From the NCBI RefSeq assembly GCF_019802255.1, contig NZ_JAHYSS010000004.1, positions 186,001-250,000 on the forward strand: a stretch of DNA of 64,000 nucleotides, read 5' to 3'. A program made the position numbers and the translations under genes. This stretch comes from Pedobacter polysacchareus. GTDB lineage: Bacteria; Bacteroidota; Bacteroidia; Sphingobacteriales; Sphingobacteriaceae. Positions 1 to 7,231 of the stretch are shown piece by piece; the first letter of the stretch is position 1; every line of letters begins with the position of its first letter. Below the pieces are notes generated by a model, which was not told the origin of the DNA, searched no databases, and saw nothing but the letters and a program-made list of their open reading frames with translations.

Positions 1-264
1 TTTCAGTAATTTCGCTTTGTCTTTTGGATCAAAAGAAACCATGGCTGCACAGTGATATACCTGTGAAATGCCTTCAAAAGCATCTTCCAGGGTAGAAAAA
101 TCGTTCAGGTCTGCAACCACCCAGCTGATCAGGGTATTGTCTTTCAGGATCGCCGGAATCACAGAATGCTCGCGCTTTAATGCACGGAGCTTAATTCCTT
201 GTCCCGTAAGTTGATGTATTAATTCTGCCCCTAAAAATCCAGTAGCACCGGTAACCAATATCAT
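1..264 (-). CDS. NAD-dependent epimerase/dehydratase family protein (N-terminal part, cut by window edge)
   Basis: Reading leftwards from an ATG at 264, the frame stays open for 88 codons to the window edge. The protein begins MILVTGATGFLGAELI, an N-terminal Rossmann beta-alpha-beta unit with the TGxTGFLG dinucleotide-binding motif of extended short-chain dehydrogenases. Further on, VVADLNDFSTLEDAF and QVYHCAAMVSF match the acidic loop and the strand-4 HxAA motif of this superfamily. Such proteins act on nucleotide sugars, flavonoid-like substrates or sterols, and the substrate cannot be told from this part. The catalytic YxxxK lies outside the window. It is transcribed away from the ureohydrolase-like gene at 339. 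Fold assignment is secure, function is not. Confidence 0.85.
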   Translation of the reverse strand, partial: MILVTGATGFLGAELIHQLTGQGIKLRALKREHSVIPAILKDNTLISWVVADLNDFSTLEDAFEGISQVYHCAAMVSFDPKDKAKLLK

Positions 265-300
265 TTCATTATTTTTAGGATGTTCATTAAAATATGATCT

Positions 301-308
301 CAAAAATA
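301..308 (-). promoter_or_regulatory. Bacteroidota-type -7 element (TATTTTTG) for the epimerase gene
   Basis: The minus strand reads TATTTTTG, an exact match to the TAnnTTTG -7 consensus, 36 bases upstream of the epimerase ATG. The nearest TTG for a -33 box lies about 26 bases further up, longer than usual, so the call rests on the -7 box. Confidence 0.4.
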
Positions 309-338
309 GATATTTGACAGATACATTTATAATACAAT

Positions 339-1520
339 ATGTCATTATCAGATTTTTTCTCCCCAGTCAACCCCGATAAATTTGCACCGAAACAAGGATT
401 CTATGCCAGTCAGTTAGGTTTAAGGGCCGGATTTTACACCGATAAATTTCCGGAACTTGGGGAAAATCAATACGATATTGCCATTTTTGGCGTACAGGAT
501 GATCGCGCAGCAGTAAATAATGAAGGCTGTGGGCTTGGTCCCGACTATTTCAGGGCGCAATTTTACGCCTTGCATGAGGGGGCTTTCGACAGCAGGATCA
601 TCGATCTTGGGAACATCAAACCTGGCGCTTCCATTTCTGATACTTATGTAGCGGTAAAGATGGCGGTAGGGGAGCTGATCAAATTGAACATCATTCCGGT
701 AATTATTGGCGGCGGTCAAGACCTGACTTATGCGCAATACCTGGCTTATGAAAGTCTGGAGCAAAAGGTAGACCTGGTGGTGGTAGACAGCAAGTTTGAC
801 CTCGACGAAGAAGATCAGGAGGGACTGGCTGCAAAATCAGATACCTACCTCAACAAAATATTATTACATCAGCCCAATTACCTGTTTAACTTCAGCAATG
901 TGGGCTACCAGACTTATTTCGTGAATCAGGATAGCCTGAAGGTCATGAGTAAGTTATATTTTGATGCCCACCGACTAGGGGAATTCAGTAATGACATCAC
1001 TTTAACCGAACCGATTATCCGCAATGCGAACATGATCAGCTTTGATATTGGAGCCATTAGATCTTCCGATGCGGTTGCCAATGCCAATGCTGGACCAAAT
1101 GGTTTTTATGGCGAACAAGCCTGCCGTATTACCCGTTATGCAGGAATGAGTGACAAGCTGACTTCCATCGGTTTCTATGAGTTTAACCCGGCATTTGATC
1201 AAAACGGACAAACCGCTTTATTGCTTGCACAAATGGTCTGGTACTTCATAGAGGGCTTTTATAACCGCAAAAAAGATTTCCCACTCACGCCAAAATCGCA
1301 ATACCTGATCTATCGCGCCAGCTTAAATGACGGCTCTGGAGATATGCTGTTTGTGAAGAGTAAAAAGTCAGACAGGTGGTGGATGCAAGTCCCTTATCCA
1401 TCTGGAATTACCAAGAACGAACGCTACCATTTGGTGCCTTGCCGATACGATGATTATACGATGGCCGTGAATGGAGAAATGCCCGATTTATGGTGGAGAA
1501 CCTATCAAAAGCTATTGTAA
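339..1520 (+). CDS. Ureohydrolase-fold (arginase/formimidoylglutamase-like) protein with degenerate metal site
   Basis: This 393-residue protein has the arginase/agmatinase fold signature blocks in order: IIGGGQD (residues 123-128), VVVDSKFD (147-154) and SFDIGAIR (234-241). Active ureohydrolases bind two Mn ions through GGxH, DxHxD and SxDxD. Here the first His is Gln127, the middle His is Lys152 and the second Asp of the last motif is Gly238, while Asp150, Asp154 and Asp236 remain. Half of the ligands are therefore missing and hydrolysis of arginine or formimidoylglutamate is doubtful, although homologues are often named formimidoylglutamase. A Bacteroidota-specific C-terminal extension (about 310-393), rich in Trp and Tyr (DRWW, DLWWRTYQ), follows the core. 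It stands alone between a divergent epimerase and a separately promoted gene. Confidence 0.8.
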   Translation: MSLSDFFSPVNPDKFAPKQGFYASQLGLRAGFYTDKFPELGENQYDIAIFGVQDDRAAVNNEGCGLGPDYFRAQFYALHEGAFDSRIIDLGNIKPGASISDTYVAVKMAVGELIKLNIIPVIIGGGQDLTYAQYLAYESLEQKVDLVVVDSKFDLDEEDQEGLAAKSDTYLNKILLHQPNYLFNFSNVGYQTYFVNQDSLKVMSKLYFDAHRLGEFSNDITLTEPIIRNANMISFDIGAIRSSDAVANANAGPNGFYGEQACRITRYAGMSDKLTSIGFYEFNPAFDQNGQTALLLAQMVWYFIEGFYNRKKDFPLTPKSQYLIYRASLNDGSGDMLFVKSKKSDRWWMQVPYPSGITKNERYHLVPCRYDDYTMAVNGEMPDLWWRTYQKLL

Positions 1521-1559
1521 TTTTATAGGGAATTTCACGTTATTCTGTATACGCTTCCT

Positions 1560-1567
1560 TATATTTG
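1560..1567 (+). promoter_or_regulatory. -7 element (TATATTTG) for the TlpA-like gene
   Basis: An exact TAnnTTTG match lies 77 bases upstream of the ATG at 1645, in the gap after the ureohydrolase-like gene. No clear TTG stands 19-23 bases further up, so only the -7 half is convincing. Confidence 0.45.
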
Positions 1568-1644
1568 AAGTATAGACGACTAAAACAGGTAAGTTTTCTG
1601 TTTTATAGCGCATTTAAATTTAAACTAACGAAAAATCATATTAA

Positions 1645-2793
1645 ATGAAAAGATCAATCATCGCTGCAATTTGCTTATTGCCAATTGCAGGTATGTCGCA
1701 AGGCAAATTTACCGTTCAAGGTAAAGTAGGGAACTTAAACGCACCTGCAAAGGCTTATATTGCTTATAGAGTAGGTCAGACTCAGGCGACTGATTCCGCT
1801 GCGATTGTAGGTGGTAAATTTACTTTTCAAGGCCCTGTAAATGGAATTTCTCAGGCGCAAATCAGAATTAAACACGACAATGCGGTGGTGGATCCACAGT
1901 CACGTGTGGCTCCTGATGTGATTTCTTTTTATATAGAGCCGAAAGAAATTCAAATCGTTGCCCCTAAAGATTCGATCAAATATGCAACTATTAAAGGTTC
2001 TGTAGTCAATGATGAAAACGCAAAATATAAAGCTTTAACTAAATCTGTTTCGGAAAAAGGTGCAGCATTAATGGCTGAATACCGCAGTAAAAATGAAGCT
2101 GAGCGTAAAGATGAAGCTTATATGAAAACAGTATATGCGCGTGATGAGGCCATTCAAAAAGAATTAGAAGGTATTAACAACGTATATATTGCTGCTAATC
2201 CAAATTCTTATGTTGCTCTAGTTGCTTTTGGCAGCAGTTTAAGTGATGCTGATCCGGCAGTGATTGAGCCTCAGTTTAACAAGTTCTCTGCCGCAGTTAA
2301 AGGTACTGACCTTGGTAAAAGTATTGCCAGTATGATCGCTTCAGCGAAAAATACACAGGTAGGACAAATGGCTTTAGATTTCACCCAAAATGACGTGAAT
2401 GACAAACCAGTAAAATTATCCGATTTCAAAGGTAAATATGTACTGCTTGATTTCTGGGCTTCATGGTGTGGACCTTGTCGCCAGGAAAATCCTAACGTAG
2501 TGACTGCTTACAACAATTTTAAAGACAAGAACTTTACAGTTCTTGGTGTTTCTCTAGACCGTCCAGGTCAAAAAGAGGCTTGGTTGAAAGCGATTGAAAA
2601 AGACGGTTTAACCTGGACTCATGTTTCAGACTTAAACTTCTGGAATAATGCTGCAGCACAATTGTACGGGATCAAATCTATTCCAGCAAACTACCTGATC
2701 GATCCAACTGGAAAAATCATCGCTAAAAATATCAGAGGTGAAGAATTGCAAACGAAACTTGCTGAAATCTTAGGCGCAGCAAAATCTAAATAA
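1645..2793 (+). CDS. Secreted TlpA/ResA-like thiol-disulfide oxidoreductase
   Basis: A signal peptide (residues 1-18, ending GMSQ) precedes a DUF4369-like beta-rich N-terminal domain (about 20-115) and a helical linker (125-235). The C-terminal thioredoxin domain (about 240-382) carries the active site WASWCGPC, with Cys275 and Cys278, and the cis-Pro segment IKSIPANYLI. This architecture is common in Bacteroidota periplasmic thiol-disulfide reductases or oxidoreductases of the TlpA/ResA group, which reduce or exchange disulfides in exported proteins. Which client it serves cannot be told, and no cytochrome c maturation genes are adjacent. It has its own promoter and is followed by a perfect terminator hairpin. 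Confidence 0.9.
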   Translation: MKRSIIAAICLLPIAGMSQGKFTVQGKVGNLNAPAKAYIAYRVGQTQATDSAAIVGGKFTFQGPVNGISQAQIRIKHDNAVVDPQSRVAPDVISFYIEPKEIQIVAPKDSIKYATIKGSVVNDENAKYKALTKSVSEKGAALMAEYRSKNEAERKDEAYMKTVYARDEAIQKELEGINNVYIAANPNSYVALVAFGSSLSDADPAVIEPQFNKFSAAVKGTDLGKSIASMIASAKNTQVGQMALDFTQNDVNDKPVKLSDFKGKYVLLDFWASWCGPCRQENPNVVTAYNNFKDKNFTVLGVSLDRPGQKEAWLKAIEKDGLTWTHVSDLNFWNNAAAQLYGIKSIPANYLIDPTGKIIAKNIRGEELQTKLAEILGAAKSK

Positions 2794-2822
2794 TTTACAG
2801 CTTAATCGCTGAAGATGTTAAT

Positions 2823-2862
2823 CACAAGAAAAGGTTGCCCGTTTAGGCAACCTTTTCTTGTG
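2823..2862. terminator. Perfect 17-bp inverted repeat, bidirectional terminator
   Basis: Arms 2823-2839 and 2846-2862 are exactly complementary with a 6-base loop, and the core GGTTGCC/GGCAACC is flanked by A- and T-rich tracts. It lies between the ends of the convergent TlpA-like gene and the minus-strand acylation operon, so it can serve both. Confidence 0.85.
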
Positions 2863-2907
2863 AATGGTGATTTTTATTCAGCCACCTTCTAATATTCCGA
2901 TCAGGTA

Positions 2908-4176
2908 TTAATCGACTAGTTCATCAAATTGGTATGCCCAATTGTGCAGCGGGTAAGATTTTTTAAGAATTGTTGCAGTGAATGCTGTTCCCTGTGAGTC
3001 CCGGAGATTCCCTCTTGGACCTTGTTTAAAACCGCTTTTTTCCTTCATTCCATTTACGGCGTACCTCACTTTTGCCCCTGAAGGAGATTCCTTACATTGA
3101 AGTTTTAGTAAATTGTCTTTTAAGGTCACCTGCTGTAAGATGTTTTCATTTTTGGAGTTAATGACGCTAAAGCCATAGTTGGCCGCATATTTTACTGCGG
3201 TAGTATCCAGGACCAATGGAGGTGCAGGAACATTAAATTTAACGAATACGGTATTTCCTGAAACTTTAAAATCAGTAGGCAGCAGACCGGTATTTGGTTT
3301 AGATTCCAGCAGTCGGATCACAGATAAGCCAGTTAAATAACCCAGCCTTTTTTGAGAAAGGCCATCAATATGTACGCGATCGTCTACAAAGGAATAAGGA
3401 TAGGTTGGACCACTGCCCATAAACAGGCTGTCTTCGCGAATTAAATCTAATTGCCCTTGCGGAATACCCATCTCTCTACTGTTGAAATGGTTCTCATTGA
3501 AATCTTTTGAAAGTGTCAGACAATTGGTTTGGTAGCTGATGCAAACTACATCCTGACGTTGTTTTGTAATGGCTTTTACATCTCTGTTAAAGTCTATTTG
3601 AAACTGCTTAAGGTCCTTTTTATAATTTTTAGATTTTACCCACACGATGTCGTCTTCGCCTTGCATCCAGCAGAAAGCAGGAACTATAAAATTCCAGCCA
3701 TTGTCCTGTGCCTTTTGATAAGCGCCTTCGATTTCATCCAGGAATTTTTTATAGGCTTTCGTGCCTTTGCCGATTTCGGCAATGCCGGAAGCACCTTGTC
3801 CGCCGGGAAAGGTAGAGATCAGCAGACTATCCCCATAACCTTTCTCTTTTAAATGTGCCGATACAACCTCAGCCATGCCATATACCGAGAGTTCAAATGC
3901 TCGGTGACGGTCGTTTACTACTTTTTTTACCCATTGTTTAAATGGGGTTTCTGAAAGGTATCCGAAGTTTTCATCCAGATTCTCAGTGAGCACGGTATGG
4001 TTTGTTGTGGCAGCCAAAGTATCAAAATCCGTAATTCTGATGGCTTCTTCTCCCAATGCTAAACTCTGTCCATAAACAGGGATGGCCAGAACAGTCTTTT
4101 TTTCCGAAGTTTTGGTTTGGCAGCCAGTAAAGGCCAGTACTGCTAGCAGGAGGAGGAAGGAGAAGCGCTGTTTCAT
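2908..4176 (-). CDS. SGNH-fold carbohydrate esterase-like lipoprotein, last gene of the FkbH-ACP-MBOAT operon
   Basis: The product has a lipoprotein signal (LAFTGC, lipidated Cys19), so it should sit in the outer or inner membrane facing the periplasm or surface. SGNH motifs resemble sialate O-acetylesterases (SASA family): PVYGQSLALGE with nucleophile Ser38, FCWMQGEDD around residues 168-176, and DDRVHIDG with His269 as the probable catalytic base. Such enzymes remove or transfer O-acyl groups on sugars. It begins 2 bases after the DltD-like gene, the last of six closely packed genes. I infer that it edits, trims or further transfers the acyl group added by the upstream MBOAT machinery. Substrate unknown. 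A C-terminal domain of about 100 residues looks beta-rich. Confidence 0.7.
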   Translation of the reverse strand: MKQRFSFLLLLAVLAFTGCQTKTSEKKTVLAIPVYGQSLALGEEAIRITDFDTLAATTNHTVLTENLDENFGYLSETPFKQWVKKVVNDRHRAFELSVYGMAEVVSAHLKEKGYGDSLLISTFPGGQGASGIAEIGKGTKAYKKFLDEIEGAYQKAQDNGWNFIVPAFCWMQGEDDIVWVKSKNYKKDLKQFQIDFNRDVKAITKQRQDVVCISYQTNCLTLSKDFNENHFNSREMGIPQGQLDLIREDSLFMGSGPTYPYSFVDDRVHIDGLSQKRLGYLTGLSVIRLLESKPNTGLLPTDFKVSGNTVFVKFNVPAPPLVLDTTAVKYAANYGFSVINSKNENILQQVTLKDNLLKLQCKESPSGAKVRYAVNGMKEKSGFKQGPRGNLRDSQGTAFTATILKKSYPLHNWAYQFDELVD

Positions 4177-4178
4177 GG

Positions 4179-5093
4179 TTATTTAATATATGGTTTCAAT
4201 TCAGAAGCAATCAGGGCAGAATATTTTTTAGCACCCTCATCATTGAGGTGACCAAAGTCAAAGAAATTATGAGAATCACCAGTAATTCCTGCTTGCTGAT
4301 AGTTGTTGATAAAAGGAATATTGTTCTTTTTAGCAATGCTATCCGGCACCTGGAATAAATTCGTTTTTTCTACAGCATACATTGGTGAATAAATCAGGAT
4401 CAGCTGGATTTTCTTCTCTTTGCATTTATCAATAAAAGCCTGCAGGTATTTCAATTTATCCTTACTGACTGGAAAAGGAAATTTCTCTGGTTTAACAGCT
4501 ACAATGGCAGTGTCTAATTTGCCATATAAGGCTTTATAGCCTTTATCAGCATCTGAAGTACGTTTACTAAGGTTACCGGCCAGGAGGTTCGCAAACTCAC
4601 CGTTATAGCGGTATAAATGGGATACCTCTCCTTTGTAATAGAATCCAGCCTGCTTTAGTACGGTATCACAACCTGGGCTGTAACCGATAAATGGGGTAAG
4701 CGGGCCTACCGCTTCTGTGGTAGAGAACGGTGTTTCCAGATAATCAGTAGGGTGTATTTCCAGGCAGATCGTTTCCGGTGTATATCTTTCCAGGATATTG
4801 CTGAGCAGGCCATATTGAAAATAAATGTTGCGCATTCCCCATAATCCGGCATTGTAAACGCCCTTTTTCAGGGTATCACTAATGATGGATGGCACATAAT
4901 GGTGATGTGCCCGGGAGCTGCCCATAAATACGACTGGGTCGGTCATTTTGTAGGTCACCGCAATCAATTTATGCTCGTTGGTAGTGGTGGTCGTTTTATA
5001 AAAAATATTGACCACATAAGACAATGCCCTGTCGGCAACAAATGTGATGACAATAATAATGAGTAATCTTTGTAAGAACTTTTTCATCTCCAT
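4179..5093 (-). CDS. DltD/AlgJ-like SGNH acyltransferase accessory protein
   Basis: A single N-terminal membrane anchor (about residues 7-30) is followed by a periplasmic SGNH-type domain. The nucleophile block is VVFMGSSRAHHH (Ser59/Ser60) and the C-terminal block is FFDFGHLNDEG with Asp279 and His282, the usual Asp-x-x-His of the SGNH triad. This layout matches DltD and related proteins that work beside an MBOAT to move an acyl group from the membrane onto an extracellular polymer. It overlaps the MBOAT stop by one base and is followed after 2 bases by a lipoprotein esterase, as expected for translational coupling. The role as periplasmic acyl acceptor is inferred from the families and the neighbours. 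Confidence 0.72.
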   Translation of the reverse strand: MEMKKFLQRLLIIIVITFVADRALSYVVNIFYKTTTTTNEHKLIAVTYKMTDPVVFMGSSRAHHHYVPSIISDTLKKGVYNAGLWGMRNIYFQYGLLSNILERYTPETICLEIHPTDYLETPFSTTEAVGPLTPFIGYSPGCDTVLKQAGFYYKGEVSHLYRYNGEFANLLAGNLSKRTSDADKGYKALYGKLDTAIVAVKPEKFPFPVSKDKLKYLQAFIDKCKEKKIQLILIYSPMYAVEKTNLFQVPDSIAKKNNIPFINNYQQAGITGDSHNFFDFGHLNDEGAKKYSALIASELKPYIK

Positions 5094-6547
5094 TAAAATT
5101 TAAAATAGATGAACTGATTGCCATCGAGTATACCGAAAAACAGAATTAACAGGATATAAGCGGATATGGTAAGCTCATAACGGTATTTATTGATAAAACC
5201 GGTTTTAAAAGCTTGTTTAGCCGGGAAAAATTCATCTCTGAAATCCTTGCAGAACAGAATAAACAGACAGAGTAAACCATTGCTCAGCGTGTTGAAATCA
5301 AAGAATAAAGCGCCCCAATCTGTAGCGATTTTAAACATGATATTTCCGGCTTCTCCCAGACTGGTAGACCTGAATAGGATGAGTCCGAGGGCCACCAACA
5401 AAAAGGTGCCCAGCATCTTCATTGTACTGCTGAAATTCGGTAAACCGCTTTCATTCTTTTTGATTTTACTCTTTTTAAAGAAGGCCCCGGAGAGCATGAG
5501 TGGAATGTATAATAAGCCATGGTACAAGCCAAAAATGGCGAAAGTCCAGTCTGCACCATGCCACAGTCCAATGAGGACAAAAGTGATGATGATGGCGAAA
5601 ATAGAACCCCATTTTTCAAAATTTCTAAAGCGGATATTTAAAGGCATGAATACGTAATCGGTCAGCCATCCGGTAAGGGAGATGTGCCATTTGCGCCAGT
5701 ATTCGGCAATATTTTGCGAGAAGAACGGACGTTTAAAGTTTTCCGTAATTTTCAATCCTAGCAAGCAGCCTACACCGATCGCCATTTCAGAATAACCGGC
5801 AAAGTCGGCGTACATCTGGATGGGATAAAGCAGGGAAGCAAAAGCCAGGGAAGTTCCGTTATGGTGAATAGAATTGTCGAATATGGCATCCACATAAATC
5901 GCTAAGCGGTCTGCGACGCACATCTTCATGAACATTCCCCAAAAAATTCTTTTTAAGCCGATAGAGGCCAGGTCGTAATCCAATACCCGTCCAACAGACA
6001 ATTGCGCCAGAAAAGATTTCGGGCGGTCAATAGGGCCGGAAAGGATCGTTGGGAAAAACGAGATATAAGTTGCGAAATCTACAAAGTTCCTGGCGGGTTC
6101 GATATGACCGCGGTGGATCTCTATAAGATAACTGATGAGTTTAAAGGTGAAAAAGCTGATTCCCAAAGGCATCAGGATATTAAAGGTACTCCAGTGGGTC
6201 TGAAGGCCGATGGCATTGAAAAAGTCGCTGAAGGACTTGATGAAAAAGTTCAGGTATTTGAAATAGAGCAATAAGCCAATTCCGAGGGAAACACCAACCG
6301 TACTGAGGATGGAGGTTAACTTTTCATTGTGTGCTCTGTATTTTCCGATGGCCCTGCCTAATCCGTAGAATACGAGTGTTGCGCCGAGCAGCAATGGGAT
6401 CATTTTCCATTCTGCGAAACCATAAAAGAAATAACTGGCCAGGAGCAGCCAAATATTTTGCGCAGCAGCTTTACCTTTTAAGGGAAAAAAGTAAACGGCA
6501 AAAACGACCACGAAAAATATTAAGAAGTTGATAGAATTTACGACCAT
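5093..6547 (-). CDS. MBOAT family membrane-bound O-acyltransferase (AlgI/DltB-like)
   Basis: This 484-residue polytopic protein has about ten hydrophobic segments and the MBOAT hallmark motifs: YWRKWHISLTGWLTDYVF (residues 283-300, His288) and GLWHGADW with the catalytic His330. NFLIFFVVVFAVYF at the N-terminus and the YPIQMYADFAGYSEM block (241-255) are typical of the AlgI/DltB/PatA branch. These proteins move an acyl group from a cytoplasmic donor across the inner membrane to an extracytoplasmic acceptor. The start is 2 bases after the VOC gene stop. Its partners here (carrier protein upstream, SGNH protein downstream) mirror DltC-DltB-DltD, which suggests that the donor is an acyl-carrier-protein thioester. 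Confidence 0.9.
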   Translation of the reverse strand: MVVNSINFLIFFVVVFAVYFFPLKGKAAAQNIWLLLASYFFYGFAEWKMIPLLLGATLVFYGLGRAIGKYRAHNEKLTSILSTVGVSLGIGLLLYFKYLNFFIKSFSDFFNAIGLQTHWSTFNILMPLGISFFTFKLISYLIEIHRGHIEPARNFVDFATYISFFPTILSGPIDRPKSFLAQLSVGRVLDYDLASIGLKRIFWGMFMKMCVADRLAIYVDAIFDNSIHHNGTSLAFASLLYPIQMYADFAGYSEMAIGVGCLLGLKITENFKRPFFSQNIAEYWRKWHISLTGWLTDYVFMPLNIRFRNFEKWGSIFAIIITFVLIGLWHGADWTFAIFGLYHGLLYIPLMLSGAFFKKSKIKKNESGLPNFSSTMKMLGTFLLVALGLILFRSTSLGEAGNIMFKIATDWGALFFDFNTLSNGLLCLFILFCKDFRDEFFPAKQAFKTGFINKYRYELTISAYILLILFFGILDGNQFIYFKF

Positions 6548-6549
6548 TA

Positions 6550-6957
6550 TTAATCTTTATTTACCAATTCTATAAATCCGACCTCTTTTTTATAGAGGTA
6601 GCAGATGAGTCTGTTTTCTAATGCAATGGCTTCTACAGGGCGGAATAAGGGGATAAATCCCAATGTTTCCACCAGCTCGTCGTAAGCCAGATGAATATCT
6701 GCAACTTCATAGCAGACATGATAGGGGGCAACACCGGTTTTCTTTAAAATTTTATTAACCGAAGAAAGCTCATCAATAGGCTGGATGAGTTCTATTCTTG
6801 GAAAGCCTGTTTTGTTCAGGAAACAGATGTGAACCCGTTGAATTTCGTCTTCAATGATTTCAGTGGCCTCATAGCCAGTCTGTAAATAGAAGTCGGAAGT
6901 ATTGGCTATGCTGTCGGTAACATAGCCAATATGATGAAAGTTAGAATCTTTGAGCAC
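6550..6957 (-). CDS. VOC-fold (glyoxalase/methylmalonyl-CoA epimerase-like) protein
   Basis: A 135-residue protein of two beta-alpha-beta-beta-beta halves typical of the vicinal oxygen chelate superfamily. Putative metal ligands are His9 (FHHIGY), Glu56 (PRIELIQ), His80 (APYHVCYEV) and Glu130 (VGFIELVN), the same H/E/H/E pattern used by glyoxalase I and methylmalonyl-CoA epimerase. Such enzymes stabilise an enolate next to a thioester or carbonyl, to epimerise or isomerise a substrate. It sits between the acyl carrier protein and the MBOAT, so the natural guess is that it modifies the carrier-bound acyl group before export. No direct evidence shows the substrate. Confidence 0.75.
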   Translation of the reverse strand: MLKDSNFHHIGYVTDSIANTSDFYLQTGYEATEIIEDEIQRVHICFLNKTGFPRIELIQPIDELSSVNKILKKTGVAPYHVCYEVADIHLAYDELVETLGFIPLFRPVEAIALENRLICYLYKKEVGFIELVNKD

Positions 6958-6982
6958 CGTTGTTTTTTTGCTAGGCGTTTAA

Positions 6983-7219
6983 TTATTTACTGGCAATACA
7001 ATCGATCATTTCCGAAACATTTTTCCAGGAAAGGATCTCTTTAGAGGTAAACTTGATTTTCATTTCTTTCTCAATACCTACAATCAATTGAATGTGTGTC
7101 AATGAATCCCAATCTTCTACATCATCGGCAGTGGTTTCAGGAGTCAATACAATTTCTTCGTTATCCAATACGTCGCGGAAAATTTCCTGCACTTTTCCTA
7201 AAATCTCATTACGTTCCAT
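6983..7219 (-). CDS. Acyl carrier protein (stand-alone, operon-specific)
   Basis: A 78-residue acidic four-helix protein with the phosphopantetheine attachment motif DDVEDWDSLTHIQL, the modified serine being Ser39. The WDSL form rather than the DSL of fatty-acid-synthesis AcpP is typical of specialised carrier proteins in polyketide, peptide and dlt-type systems. It lies 12 bases after the FkbH-like gene and 25 bases before the VOC gene. By analogy to FkbH-ACP pairs it would receive a glyceryl or similar unit as a thioester, then present it to the VOC enzyme and the MBOAT. A phosphopantetheinyl transferase is not encoded nearby and would act in trans. Confidence 0.88.
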   Translation of the reverse strand: MERNEILGKVQEIFRDVLDNEEIVLTPETTADDVEDWDSLTHIQLIVGIEKEMKIKFTSKEILSWKNVSEMIDCIASK

Positions 7220-7231
7220 TATTCGTGTTTT

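Noticed and set aside
339..1520. Calling the ureohydrolase-fold protein formimidoylglutamase
   Set aside because: Three of the six metal ligands are substituted.
5190..5657. Long plus-strand frame opposite the MBOAT gene
   Set aside because: It is antisense to clear MBOAT motifs and its translation has no family features.
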